Below, in pieces: positions 16,428 to 24,760 of a stretch of DNA of 64,000 bases. This stretch comes from Streptomyces mangrovi (GTDB lineage Bacteria > Actinomycetota > Actinomycetes > Streptomycetales > Streptomycetaceae), in contig NZ_FOSG01000010.1 in NCBI RefSeq assembly GCF_900114215.1, forward strand, positions 124,001 to 188,000. The letters run 5' to 3'. The position numbers and the translations under genes were made by a program. The notes beneath the pieces are model-generated. The model worked only from the letters and a program-made list of their open reading frames with translations. It was not told the origin of the DNA and ran no database searches. How positions within the stretch are numbered: position 1 is the stretch's first letter; each line of letters opens with the position of its first letter.

Positions 16428-17271
16428 GGGGACCTCCCGCGTTCCGCGCCGCGCCCTCGAACACGCCCCGTACGGCCGCCAGTTCGGCGGCCAGCTCCTC
16501 GTCCGGGGGGAAGTCGTCGTCGCGTTCCAGCAGCACGCCCGGCGGATCGGTGCGCGCGCACAGCTCGGCCAGCAGCTCCAGCACCGGCTCCGGCACCGGG
16601 TGGGCGTGGCTGTCGTGCCACACCCCGTCGCGCTCCACGCCGCCCGCCACGTGCACGTACGCCAGCGCGTCCAGCGGCAGGCCGTCCAGGACGGCCGGCG
16701 GGTCCTCGCCGCGGTTGACGCGGTTGGTGTGGAGGTTGGCGACGTCGATCAGCAGGCCGACGCCGGTGCGGTCCACCAGCTCGGTCAGGAACTCCGCCTC
16801 GCCCAGCTCCTCGCCGGGCCAGGGGAGCAGGGCCGCGATGTTCTCCAGCGCCAGCGGCACGGGCAGCGCGTCCTGGGCGATCATGACGTTCTCGCAGAGC
16901 ACCTCCAGCGCGTCGCGGGTGCGCGGCACCGGCAGCAGGTGCCCGGCCTCCATCACCGGCCCCTCGGTCCCCGGCCCCCCGGCCCGGACGAACGCGATGT
17001 GCTCGGTGACCAGCGGCGCCTCCAGCGCCTCGGCCCGGTGCGCCAGCGCCGCCAGCCGGGCGGGGTCGGGCCGCTGCGCGCCCCCGAGCCCGAGCCCCAC
17101 CCCGTGCGGCACCACGGTGGTGCCGCGCTCGCGCAGCCGTACCAGCGCCGGCGGAAGGTGGTCGGGGCAGACGTTCTCCGCGACCACCTCCACCCAGCCG
17201 ACGTCCGGCAGCGCCTCGATCGCCTCCGCGATTCCCGGCCGCCAGCCGATCCCCGTACCCAGTCGTGCCAC
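16420..17271 (-). CDS. DUF692 (MNIO) family multinuclear iron oxidase-like enzyme
   Basis: 283 residues forming a TIM-barrel of the DUF692/MNIO family, non-haem iron enzymes that modify cysteine or other residues in ribosomal peptides. Likely metal ligands are visible in order: H in VTEHIAF, E in LALENIAAL, D and H in LLIDVANLHTN, H in AYVHVAGG, D/H in WHDSHAHP, and E in VLLERDDDF. GTG 17271 is chosen for the GGAGGGG run 6-8 nt upstream; a GTG at 17346 would add a low-complexity leader. It is coupled to the downstream partner gene. The substrate is unknown. Confidence 0.85.
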   Translation of the reverse strand: MARLGTGIGWRPGIAEAIEALPDVGWVEVVAENVCPDHLPPALVRLRERGTTVVPHGVGLGLGGAQRPDPARLAALAHRAEALEAPLVTEHIAFVRAGGPGTEGPVMEAGHLLPVPRTRDALEVLCENVMIAQDALPVPLALENIAALLPWPGEELGEAEFLTELVDRTGVGLLIDVANLHTNRVNRGEDPPAVLDGLPLDALAYVHVAGGVERDGVWHDSHAHPVPEPVLELLAELCARTDPPGVLLERDDDFPPDEELAAELAAVRGVFEGAARNAGGPRA

Positions 17272-17488
17272 GCCCGCCCCCCTCCCCGGTCCCTCCCCGG
17301 TTCCTCCCCGTGTGGGGTTGTCATCTCCGGGCAGAGGGATCACCAATCCCGCGCGGCGGAGTTCAGAGCTTCACCTGAGCTTTCGCCGGGGCCCCACCCC
17401 GGTCCGTTCGCGGCCGCCGCCCGTGTGTCGCGCCCGCATCGGACCGCAAAAACGACGAAAATCGGACCAGTCCTCCAGGGAGAGGTAC

Positions 17489-19219
17489 ATGCTGGAAAAG
17501 CTGCAGCGCCTACTGGGGCTCCGTACCGATCCGGTCATCTTCTTCACCTCGGCCGGGCTCACCGTGCTGTTCGTGGTCGCGGCGGTCTCGCTGACGGAGC
17601 AGGTGGACCGGATCTTCGCCACGGCCTCGGACTGGCTGCTCACCCAACTGGGCTGGTTCTACATCCTGGGTGTGACGACCTTCCTGGTCTATCTGCTCTG
17701 GATCGCCGTCAGCCGCTACGGACACATCCGCCTGGGCGCCCAGGACGACCGCCCGGAGTACAGCACGCGGACCTGGTTCGCGATGCTGTTCGCCGCCGGG
17801 ATCGGCACGATCCTGATGTTCTGGGGCGTGGCCGAGCCGATCAGCCACTTCGCCGAGCCGCCCCAGCAGGGCGTCGAGCCGGAGAGCACCGAGGCCGCCC
17901 GGATGGCGATGGCCTACTCGCTGTACCACTTCGGCCTGCACACCTGGTCGATCTTCTGCCTGCCGTCGCTGACGTTCGCCTACTTCGTCTACGTGCGCGG
18001 GATGCCGTTCCGGGTCAGCTCCGTGTTGTACCCCCTCCTGGGCGACCGGGTGTACGGCACGGCGGGCCGGATCGTGGACATCGCGGCGGTGATGGGCACG
18101 CTCTTCGGCGTCGCGGTCTCCATCGGCCTGGGGACGATGCAGATCAACAGCGGGCTGGCGCGGCTGTTCGGTCTGCCGGAGAGCTCGCTGGTGCAGGTGC
18201 TGCTGATCACCGTGATCACCGCGATCGCCACCACCTCGGTGGTCTACGGCCTGGACAAGGGCATCAGGCGGTTGTCGAACATCAACATCGTCATGGCCGT
18301 CGGGCTGATGCTCTTCGTGCTCGCCACCGGGGCGACGCTGTTCCTGGCCAAGGGGATCATCGAGAACGTCGGCGTCTATCTGTCCTCGCTGGTGTCGCTG
18401 GCCTTCTGGAACGACACCTTCGCCGACACCGGCTGGCAGGGCACCTGGACGGTGTTCTACTGGGCGTGGACGATCACCTGGTCGCCGTTCGTGGGCATCT
18501 TCATCGCCCGCATCTCCAGGGGCCGCACGATCCGCGAGTTCGTCCTCGGCGTCCTCGCGCTGCCCACGGCCTTCACCATCGTGTGGTTCAGCGTCTTCGG
18601 GCTGTCCGCCATCGACATCGAGATGAACGGTGCGGGCGGGCTGGTGCGGAACGTGGTGGAGGAGGGCGACATCCCCGGCGCGCTCTTCACCTTCCTGGAG
18701 AACTACCCGCTCACCACCTTCGTCTCGGCGCTGTCGGTACTGATCGTGGTCATCTTCTTCACCACCTCCTCGGACTCGGCCTCCCTGGTGGTGGACATGC
18801 TCAGCGCCGGGCAGCGGGAGGAGGGCGGGCCGACGCGGCAGCGGGTGTTCTGGGCGATCACCGAGGGCGTGGTCGCGGGGACGCTGATCGCGGCCACCGG
18901 CAAGAGCGGCCTGGACGCGCTCGCCGAGGTGATCACGGTGCTCGGTCTGCCGTTCTTCGTCCTGGCGTTTTTGATGATGTACTCGCTGGTCCGCGCGCTG
19001 CGGACGGATTTCCCCGAACTCACCGGCCCGCCCGCCGCGCTGCGGCGGCGGATGGAGCGGGAGCGCAGGACGCGGGAGTGGGGCGCGGGCAAGCGGGATG
19101 GCGAGGACGGCAAGGGCGGCGAGGGGGAGACATCCGAGGGCGCTGGGGGAGCCGAGGGTGCCGAGGGTGCCGAGGGCGCCGAGGGAACCGGGGGAGAGGC
19201 CTCCGAGAGCGGGCGGTAG
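17489..19219 (+). CDS. BCCT-family betaine/carnitine/choline transporter
   Basis: 576 residues, about 12 transmembrane helices. Family marks are GWFYILGVTTFLVYLLWIAV, the glycine-rich helix AAGIGTILMFWGVAEPISHF, WTITWSPFVGIFIARISRG and TTSSDSASLVVD. It would import glycine betaine or a related osmoprotectant, driven by an ion gradient. The C-terminal cytoplasmic tail after about residue 520 is charged and ends in an acidic Gly-Ala-Glu repeat; in BetP-like carriers such tails sense osmotic stress. ATG 17489 follows an AGGGAGAGG site. The much longer open frame starting near 16343 runs antisense to the DUF692 gene and is not real. Confidence 0.93.
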   Translation: MLEKLQRLLGLRTDPVIFFTSAGLTVLFVVAAVSLTEQVDRIFATASDWLLTQLGWFYILGVTTFLVYLLWIAVSRYGHIRLGAQDDRPEYSTRTWFAMLFAAGIGTILMFWGVAEPISHFAEPPQQGVEPESTEAARMAMAYSLYHFGLHTWSIFCLPSLTFAYFVYVRGMPFRVSSVLYPLLGDRVYGTAGRIVDIAAVMGTLFGVAVSIGLGTMQINSGLARLFGLPESSLVQVLLITVITAIATTSVVYGLDKGIRRLSNINIVMAVGLMLFVLATGATLFLAKGIIENVGVYLSSLVSLAFWNDTFADTGWQGTWTVFYWAWTITWSPFVGIFIARISRGRTIREFVLGVLALPTAFTIVWFSVFGLSAIDIEMNGAGGLVRNVVEEGDIPGALFTFLENYPLTTFVSALSVLIVVIFFTTSSDSASLVVDMLSAGQREEGGPTRQRVFWAITEGVVAGTLIAATGKSGLDALAEVITVLGLPFFVLAFLMMYSLVRALRTDFPELTGPPAALRRRMERERRTREWGAGKRDGEDGKGGEGETSEGAGGAEGAEGAEGAEGTGGEASESGR

Positions 19220-19225
19220 GCCCTC

Positions 19226-19981
19226 TCAGTCGCCGCCGCCCTGCCGGACCGGGAGCGCCGGGTGTTCGGCCACGACCGTGGCCGAGCCCGGGGCGATCTC
19301 GGTGAAACCGGCATCGCGCACCACTGGCAGGCCCGACTCCGTCAGCCGCTCCCACCGCTCGCGCGGGGCGGTGCGGACCGCGAGCGGGAATCCGGCCGCG
19401 CGCCAGGCGGCCCGCGCCGCGCCGTCCAGCGCCAGCCAGGCGAGCTGGGCGCCGTGCCCGGCCTGGGCCATCGCCTTGCCGGCGGACATCTCCAGTTCCG
19501 GGTTGAGCCACAGCACGGGCGTGCCCGGCTCCGGCGCGGCGGGCGGCATGGGGTCCTCCAGTTCGGTGCCGGAGACCTGGAGGCGGGCCAGGTCCCTGGG
19601 CCAGCCGTCCAGCGGTACGGGCGGGAACACCCGTACCTCGGCCGGGTGCTCGCCGCCGCCGGTCACCGTGGCGCCCGGCAGGGCGCCCGCCCGCCGCCAC
19701 TCCGCGCCGCGCGCCCGGCGCACCACCTTGCGGATGCGCCCGTCCTGCCAGTCGCGCACCGCCCGGTGCCAGTCGCCGCCGGGGTCCGTCGCGCGTTCGT
19801 CCGACAGCATCACCAGCACCGCGCGCGCCGCCGTCTGAAGCGCGTCGGTGCGCGCGGGCGGGCCGGGGGGAGCGGACCGCTCGATCCGGACGACGAGCGG
19901 CAGCACGTACTGCGGGGCCGCGTCCCGGTCGGCGGCCTCGCGGGCGGCGGGGGCGGTGGAGGGGGCGTCGGAGGTGCTCAC
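19226..19981 (-). CDS. Peptidyl-tRNA hydrolase 2 (PTH2)-like protein
   Basis: 251 residues. The C-terminal half has the PTH2 signature region LEMSAGKAMAQAGHGAQLAW and later TEIAPGSATVVAEHPA, matching the Lys, Gly and His positions of the archaeal/eukaryotic-type enzyme that recycles peptidyl-tRNA. The N-terminal half (RAVLVMLSDERAT, WQDGRIRKVVRRARG) is an actinobacterial extension. The start is GTG 19981, six bases after a CACACT -10, so the mRNA may be leaderless. It converges with the betaine carrier, leaving only 6 bases between stops. Activity is inferred from the motif only. Confidence 0.75.
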   Translation of the reverse strand: MSTSDAPSTAPAAREAADRDAAPQYVLPLVVRIERSAPPGPPARTDALQTAARAVLVMLSDERATDPGGDWHRAVRDWQDGRIRKVVRRARGAEWRRAGALPGATVTGGGEHPAEVRVFPPVPLDGWPRDLARLQVSGTELEDPMPPAAPEPGTPVLWLNPELEMSAGKAMAQAGHGAQLAWLALDGAARAAWRAAGFPLAVRTAPRERWERLTESGLPVVRDAGFTEIAPGSATVVAEHPALPVRQGGGD

Positions 19982-19987
19982 GGGGCC

Positions 19988-19993
19988 AGTGTG
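19988..19993 (-). promoter_or_regulatory. Leaderless-type -10 (CACACT) for the PTH2-like gene
   Basis: CACACT on the minus strand is followed by six bases and the GTG start. Confidence 0.45.
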
Positions 19994-20057
19994 CCAGCCG
20001 CCGCCGGGGCGTCCGCACCCGTTTACGTGCGAGGTCCCGGGCGGGCGGGGCCGGGAG

Positions 20058-20063
20058 TACCCT
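20058..20063 (+). promoter_or_regulatory. Leaderless-type -10 (TACCCT) for the 69-residue Cys protein
   Basis: TACCCT lies seven bases before the ATG at 20071; there is no purine-rich ribosome site. Confidence 0.45.
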
Positions 20064-20070
20064 CGGCCCC

Positions 20071-20280
20071 ATGGAGTTCGTATCCGGCTGGACCGCACCC
20101 GAGACGACGGCCGTCCGGGACGCCGGTGCCGTCCCCGCCCCCGACGGCACCGGGCGCGAGGAGCGGGCCGTGTGCGTGCAGTGCGGCGAGCCGACCGACT
20201 ACCCGGCGAGCACGCGCGGCGCGACGCTGTGCCCGGTGTGCGAGTGGCACGAGGCCGAACGCGTCGCCTGCTCCTGCTGA
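20071..20280 (+). CDS. Small zinc-ribbon-like protein
   Basis: 69 residues. Two cysteine pairs, CVQC and CPVC, separated by about 18 residues, suggest a structural zinc ribbon; the protein ends CSC. The N-terminal 30 residues look disordered. It is a conserved-looking small Streptomyces protein of unknown function. It is divergent from the PTH2-like gene, with a -10 hexamer close to the ATG and no Shine-Dalgarno, pointing to leaderless translation. Confidence 0.7.
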   Translation: MEFVSGWTAPETTAVRDAGAVPAPDGTGREERAVCVQCGEPTDYPASTRGATLCPVCEWHEAERVACSC

Positions 20281-20332
20281 ACGGGGCCGGAGGAAGCCGG
20301 ACGGAGCCGGACGGACCCTCCGGGGACGGGGC

Positions 20333-21412
20333 TCAGTCCCGGCCCATGGCCGAGGCGATCATCTCCGAGACGTGCACGACGCGGTATCCGCGCTCCTTCA
20401 GCTCCGGGACGATCCGGCGGACGGCCTTCTCGGTGGCCGGCGCCTTCTCGCGGTCGCACCGCAGCACCACCACCGAGCCCGGCCTGATGTCCTTCAGCAC
20501 CCGCTCGGCCACCTTCTCCGGGTCCTTCTCCCCGGCGTCCGGCGCCACCACGTCACCGGCCACCGCCGTCACCTTCGCCGGGGCGATCGTCCGCCGGGAG
20601 CGGTCGTCGAAGCAGCCCCCGGGGAAGCGGAAGTAGGGCGTCAGGTTCTTCACCCCCGCCGCGCGGATCGCCTTCCGCCCCTTGCGCACGTCCGCGAGCT
20701 GTTCGCCGGGCGCGAGCGCGGGGAGGTCGCGGCAGTCGTCGGTGAAGGCGCGGTGGGAGTGGGAGAGGTTGCCGACCTCGAACAGGTCGTCGCGGCCGAT
20801 GGAGCGCGCCTGGTGCTTGTAGGTCTGCGCCCACAGGCCCGACATGAAGACGGTCGCGGGGACCTTCTCGCGGCGCAGCGCGGCGATCAGTCCGGGGTTG
20901 TCGTGGCGCTCGCCCTCCTCCTCGGCGCGCTCGCGGTCCTCGGCGGGCAGGGCGGCGTCGAAGGTCAGCGCCACCACCTTGTCGCCCCGGTCACCGCTCT
21001 TCTCGGCCTTCTTCCGCTTCTCCCGGTTCTCGTCGTCCTCCGCCGGCTTCTCCTCCGCCGGCTTCTCCTCCGGCTTCCCGCTCTCGTCGTCGGTGGCCTG
21101 CGGGGCCCCGGCGCGCGGGCCGTGCCGGAAGACAGGCACCCGGCCGCTGATGGAGGCGGGCAGGGTGGCGTACCGGTCGGACGGCGACACGTCCTGGTCG
21201 TCGCCGTCCGGGCGGGAGACCGAGGAGCGCGGGGAGGCGGAGAAGCCGTCCTTCTCGGAGCCTTCCTCCGAGGCCGCCGGTGAGGAGGGCGCGGCCGGGG
21301 AGGCGCCGGCCCGGGTGGTATCGCCACCCGGGCCCGCGCAGCCCGCCGCCGCGGCGGCGACCAGGGCGAGAGCGGTCAGGGGACGGGCGGTGCGGCGCAC
21401 GGAGACGGTCAT
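20333..21412 (-). CDS. Polysaccharide deacetylase-like lipoprotein with altered metal motifs
   Basis: 359 residues. The signal ends in the lipobox VAAAAAGC, giving an envelope-anchored protein. A Ser/Glu/Lys-rich linker runs to about 145, followed by a NodB-like domain. The first motif reads ALTFDAALP, retaining one Asp but not the second of the usual TFDD. The second reads GNLSHSHRAF, where the first His of HxxxH appears as Leu. The third, YFRFPGGCFDD, is intact, as is the end KERGYRVVHVSEM. The protein would normally remove N- or O-acetyl groups from peptidoglycan or polysaccharide. The changes leave activity uncertain; TFDA variants occur in active enzymes. ATG 21412 gives the signal peptide at the N-terminus. 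Confidence 0.82.
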   Translation of the reverse strand: MTVSVRRTARPLTALALVAAAAAGCAGPGGDTTRAGASPAAPSSPAASEEGSEKDGFSASPRSSVSRPDGDDQDVSPSDRYATLPASISGRVPVFRHGPRAGAPQATDDESGKPEEKPAEEKPAEDDENREKRKKAEKSGDRGDKVVALTFDAALPAEDRERAEEEGERHDNPGLIAALRREKVPATVFMSGLWAQTYKHQARSIGRDDLFEVGNLSHSHRAFTDDCRDLPALAPGEQLADVRKGRKAIRAAGVKNLTPYFRFPGGCFDDRSRRTIAPAKVTAVAGDVVAPDAGEKDPEKVAERVLKDIRPGSVVVLRCDREKAPATEKAVRRIVPELKERGYRVVHVSEMIASAMGRD

Positions 21413-21586
21413 GATCGGAACGTAACGACGATCCGGGACGGTCGCGCGGGCTGCTGCTCTTGTCGGACTACCGCCACCCCCGGCCCGGGTGACGCCCGGC
21501 CGGGTGGCGGCGCGCCGGCTTCGCCCCCGCCCCGCGCACCGGCCCATGCACCGGCCCGCGCACCGCCCCGTACGCCGGACCGTGGG

Positions 21587-22312
21587 TCAGGTCGTGCGCC
21601 AGTAGCCCAGTGCGTGCACCCTGTCCTTCGGCACGCCGAGCTCCTTGCGGGCGTACGAGGCGAGGGCGCGGGTGGTGGTGGTGTCGCAGGCGATCCAGAC
21701 GTAGGGATCCGGCTCGTCCTCCAGCAGCTTCGGCAGGGCCGCGGTCACCTCGGTCACCAGATGGGCGCCGGCGTCCCGGCGCGGGATCCACCGTACCTCG
21801 TGCGGGCCGGACCGGAGCCGCAGCGGCAGTTCGGCGTCCTGCGGATGCGCGGTCTCCAGCCAGACGGTCGCGGGCGTGCCGGGGAAGGCGTCCAGCAGCG
21901 AGTTGACCGCCGGCAGGGACGCCGGGTCGCCGACGGCCAGGAGCCGGGAGGGCTCGGGCGACGGCGCGGTGAACCCCGTGCCCTGGACGGTGGCCTCGAT
22001 CGTGTCGCCCGGCCGCGCGCCGCGCGCCCAGTCGCAGGCGATGCCCTCGTGCAGCGCGAACTCCAGGGCGAACGTCCCGGCCGCGGGATCGGGATCGACC
22101 AGGGTGTAGGCGCGCTGGTGCGGTTTGCCCCCGCTCTCGAACCAGAGGCGGACCCACATCGTCGGGTGGACGCCGGTCGAGGCGAGCATCCCGCCGTCCG
22201 TCATCCGGATCCGCAGGTAGTGCTCGGTGACCTGTTCGGTTCCGGTCACGGTGAACTCGAAGTCCCTGCCCCGCAGCAGTCTGAGGACCACGCCCTCCCA
22301 GCCATGCCCCAC
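21587..22312 (-). CDS. Siderophore-interacting protein (ferric-siderophore reductase, SIP/ViuB type)
   Basis: 241 residues. N-terminal flavin-binding beta-barrel with the RAYTLVDPD motif (RxYT) and a C-terminal SIP NAD(P)-binding-like domain (LLAVGDPASLPAVNSLLD, TVWLETAHPQD, YVWIACDTTTTRAL). It uses FAD and a reduced nicotinamide or ferredoxin to reduce Fe(III)-siderophore in the cytoplasm and release iron. GTG 22312 has GGAGGAG about 7 nt before it. An iron-regulator box lies 50 bp upstream, shared with the divergent acetyltransferase gene, so repression by DmdR1/IdeR in iron-replete cells is expected. Confidence 0.92.
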   Translation of the reverse strand: MGHGWEGVVLRLLRGRDFEFTVTGTEQVTEHYLRIRMTDGGMLASTGVHPTMWVRLWFESGGKPHQRAYTLVDPDPAAGTFALEFALHEGIACDWARGARPGDTIEATVQGTGFTAPSPEPSRLLAVGDPASLPAVNSLLDAFPGTPATVWLETAHPQDAELPLRLRSGPHEVRWIPRRDAGAHLVTEVTAALPKLLEDEPDPYVWIACDTTTTRALASYARKELGVPKDRVHALGYWRTT

Positions 22313-22361
22313 GGTCTCTCCTCCCCGGTCCCGGGGTGCCCCCGGACAGCCGCCGTTTTGG

Positions 22362-22380
22362 TTAGGTTAGCCTAACTTAA
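22362..22380. promoter_or_regulatory. DmdR1/IdeR iron box
   Basis: A 19-bp near-palindrome TTAGGTTAGCCTAACTTAA matching the Streptomyces iron box, centred between the divergent siderophore genes. Confidence 0.88.
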
Positions 22381-22449
22381 CGAGCGGGGGGTGTTCGCGG
22401 CGCCCCCTGCTTCGGCCTGCCCGACCCCGCCCTTCCCTTCGGAGAACAC

Positions 22450-23091
22450 GTGTCCAGACCCACCGGCGCCACCGCCGTCCCGACCGTCCCTGACACCCCC
22501 GGCGCCTCGCGCGGGCCCGTCCACGAGCGGGCCGTCGAGGGCTTCGGGACCCTGCGGATCACCCCCGTGGACCCCGAGCGCGACGCCGCCGTCATCCACG
22601 GCTGGGTCACCGGGGAGCGCGCCGCGTTCTGGGGGATGGGCTCGATGGACGTCCGGGAGGTCCGCGAGGTCTACGCCCACATGGACGCCCTCACCACCCA
22701 CCACGCCTTCCTCGTCCACCGCGACGGGGAGCCCGTCGCGCTCCTCCAGACGTACGACCCCGCCGAGGACCGGGTGGGGCTGTGCTACGAGGTCCGGCCC
22801 GGCGACGTCGGGGCGCACCTGCTGCTCGCCCCCGCCGCGGACGCCGGCGAGCCGGGGTTCACCGGCCGCCTGGCGTCCGCGATCCTGGAGTACCTGCTGG
22901 CCGACCCGGACTGCCGCCGGATCGTCGTCGAGCCGGACGCCCGCAACGAGAAGGCGATCGCGCGCATGCTGCGCACCGGGTTCGAGCAGGGGCCCGAGGT
23001 GGTGCTCCCCGCGGTCGAGCTGCCGGAGGTCAGCCTCCCCGAGAAGCGGGCCCGGCTGGCCTTCCTGCCGCGGGAGGCGGTCGCCGGCTGA
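22450..23091 (+). CDS. Siderophore-type GNAT acyltransferase (IucB/RhbD-like)
   Basis: 213 residues. Acyl-CoA N-acyltransferase of the Acetyltransf_8 type: FGTLRITPVDPERDAAVIHG, WVTGERAAFWGMGSMDVREV, HRDGEPVALLQTYDPAEDRV, then CRRIVVEPDARNEKAIARML. Relatives acylate the N-hydroxylated amine of hydroxamate siderophores. No siderophore synthetase is next to it, so it may serve a remote cluster. The start GTG 22450 follows GGAG by 5 nt. The iron box 70 bp upstream shows it is part of the iron-starvation response, divergent from the siderophore reductase. Confidence 0.87.
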   Translation: MSRPTGATAVPTVPDTPGASRGPVHERAVEGFGTLRITPVDPERDAAVIHGWVTGERAAFWGMGSMDVREVREVYAHMDALTTHHAFLVHRDGEPVALLQTYDPAEDRVGLCYEVRPGDVGAHLLLAPAADAGEPGFTGRLASAILEYLLADPDCRRIVVEPDARNEKAIARMLRTGFEQGPEVVLPAVELPEVSLPEKRARLAFLPREAVAG

Positions 23092-23151
23092 CCCCGGCCG
23101 GTGAGGTCCCGCCGGACCCTGTGCCCCGCCGGCCCCGGTGTCCCGCCGGTC

Positions 23152-24537
23152 TCAGTGGCGCCACGGCCCGGTGACGGCGAACGTGGTCCCCGGCTCGTAG
23201 CAGTTGACGTACATGGTGCGGCGGTCGGGCGAGAAGGTGACGCCCGCGAACTCGCCGTACGCCGGCTCCCGCGCGGTGCCGGTGTTCTGGGCGTTGCGCG
23301 CCAGGGCGTAGATCTCGCCGTGGCGGGTGAGGCCGTAGACGTGCTGCTCGCCGCCGCCGTCCTCGCAGACCATCAGGCCGCCGCCCGGGGCGAGGCAGAT
23401 GTTGTCCGGGGACTCGCCGGGGGTGTCCACACCGGTGTCCGGCCCGAAGATCACCGCCAGCGTCAGCCGGCGGCGGCCCGGCTCGTAGCGCCACACCTGG
23501 CCGAAGTGGTCGGCCGCCGAGCCCTCGGAGCTGCGCGCGTAGCTGGAGACGAAGTACACCGCGCCCCGCCCCCGGTGGCTGCCCCAGTAGCAGCCCTCCA
23601 GCTTCTGCGCGTGGGTGACGCCGCCGCGGCCGAAGTCCTGGAGGCGGATGGGCGTCCGCTTCGCCAGTGGATCGGGCACCGGCAGCCACTCGACGCCGTC
23701 GAAGCGCGTGCCCGGCTCGGTGACGGCCGACAGGTCCGGGACGCCGGGCACCCGCATGGCCTCCAGCCTCCCGCCCACGCGCAGCGAGTCGAAGCCGCCG
23801 CGGGGCCGGTGCGGCAGGAAGCGGTAGAACAGGCCGAAGGGGTGGTCGAAGGCGTCCTCGGTCTCGTAGACCACGCCCTCGCGCGGATCGACGGCGATGG
23901 CCTCGTGCTGGAAGCGGCCCATCGCGGTCAGCGGTTCGGGGACGGTGCGGTGACCGGGCCGCAGGCCGACCTCGAAGATGAAGCCGTGGTCCTTGGTGTA
24001 GCCGTTGGTGCCGGCCCTGTCCTCGGTCTCCTCGCAGGTCAGCCAGGTGCCCCAGGGAGTCGGGCCGCCCGCGCAGTTCACCGCGGTGCCCGCGATGCCC
24101 ACCCGCTCGTCCAGCACGCGGTCGCCGCCGGAGAGCTCCAGCACCGTGCAACCGCCCAGGCCCCGCGAGTCGTACGTCAGCCCGCGAGCGGCGGGGACGC
24201 GGTACGGGTCGTCGTGGCGGTTCTCGTGGTTGCGCACCAGCTGTACGTGCCCGGGGCGGGTGCCGGGCAGGGCGGTCATGCCGTCGTGGCTGCCGGGGAC
24301 CGGTCCCTGGCCCGAGAGCATGGGCTCGCCCTCACGCGACAGCACCCGGTAGCGGAAACCTTTCGGCAGGTCGAGCAGGCCGTCGGGATCGGGCACGAGG
24401 GGGCCGTATCCGCCCCGGCCGCCGGCCGCGTGGGCGGCGTCCGTACCGGCGAAGATCTCGGAGAGCGATCCGGTGAAGGCGATCCCCGCCCCGACGGCGG
24501 CGGCACTCCCCAGGATCCGGCGTCGCGTTGCTGACAT
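23152..24537 (-). CDS. Secreted PhoX-like (DUF839) protein
   Basis: 461 residues with a Tat signal (ATRRRILGSAAAVGAGIAF, cleavage near AHA about residue 35). The body is a DUF839/PhoX-type beta-propeller: LVRNHENRHD, CEETEDRAGTNGYTKDHGFIFEV, HEAIAVDPREGVVYETED, and SPDNICLAPGGGLMVCEDGGG. PhoX enzymes are calcium/iron phosphatases; this shorter group in Streptomyces is usually annotated simply as DUF839 or phosphatase. The ATG at 24537 has GGGAG about 8 nt upstream. A phosphatase function is likely but unproven. Confidence 0.82.
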   Translation of the reverse strand: MSATRRRILGSAAAVGAGIAFTGSLSEIFAGTDAAHAAGGRGGYGPLVPDPDGLLDLPKGFRYRVLSREGEPMLSGQGPVPGSHDGMTALPGTRPGHVQLVRNHENRHDDPYRVPAARGLTYDSRGLGGCTVLELSGGDRVLDERVGIAGTAVNCAGGPTPWGTWLTCEETEDRAGTNGYTKDHGFIFEVGLRPGHRTVPEPLTAMGRFQHEAIAVDPREGVVYETEDAFDHPFGLFYRFLPHRPRGGFDSLRVGGRLEAMRVPGVPDLSAVTEPGTRFDGVEWLPVPDPLAKRTPIRLQDFGRGGVTHAQKLEGCYWGSHRGRGAVYFVSSYARSSEGSAADHFGQVWRYEPGRRRLTLAVIFGPDTGVDTPGESPDNICLAPGGGLMVCEDGGGEQHVYGLTRHGEIYALARNAQNTGTAREPAYGEFAGVTFSPDRRTMYVNCYEPGTTFAVTGPWRH

Positions 24538-24687
24538 GGGCAACTCCCTGCTGGCGGACAGGTTGATGACCCGCTTGTGTGTACCACGCCGTCCGCTCGG
24601 CGGGAACCAGGCGCGGCACGGGCGGAACCCGCCCGCGCGCACCGCGACCCTCCCGGCGTACGGATCCGGCCGTCCTCCGCTTCCGTC

Positions 24688-24760
24688 GGGCGCCGCCCCG
24701 CTCAAGCGCCGCTCGGGCGCCGCCCCGGTCAGGCGCCGTCGCCCGCCCCGGTCAGGCGCC
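24688..24760. repeat. Three imperfect about 26-bp GC repeats at the 3' end of zapE
   Basis: Units begin GGGCGCCGCCCCG at 24688 and 24715, with a shortened third at 24741; each continues GTCAGGCGCC or close to it. The last two overlap the end of the zapE coding region. Confidence 0.55.

Noticed and set aside
16243..17488. Plus-strand frames extending the betaine transporter by hundreds of codons
   Set aside because: They run antisense to the DUF692 gene; only the part after 17489 has transporter character and a ribosome site.
19098..19219. Gly-Ala-Glu repeat at the end of the betaine carrier as a separate element
   Set aside because: It stays in frame with the transporter and is a low-complexity tail, common in such carriers.
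24688..24760. GC-rich 26-bp repeats as a possible CRISPR or attachment site
   Set aside because: Only three degenerate units without spacers, two overlapping zapE coding sequence.
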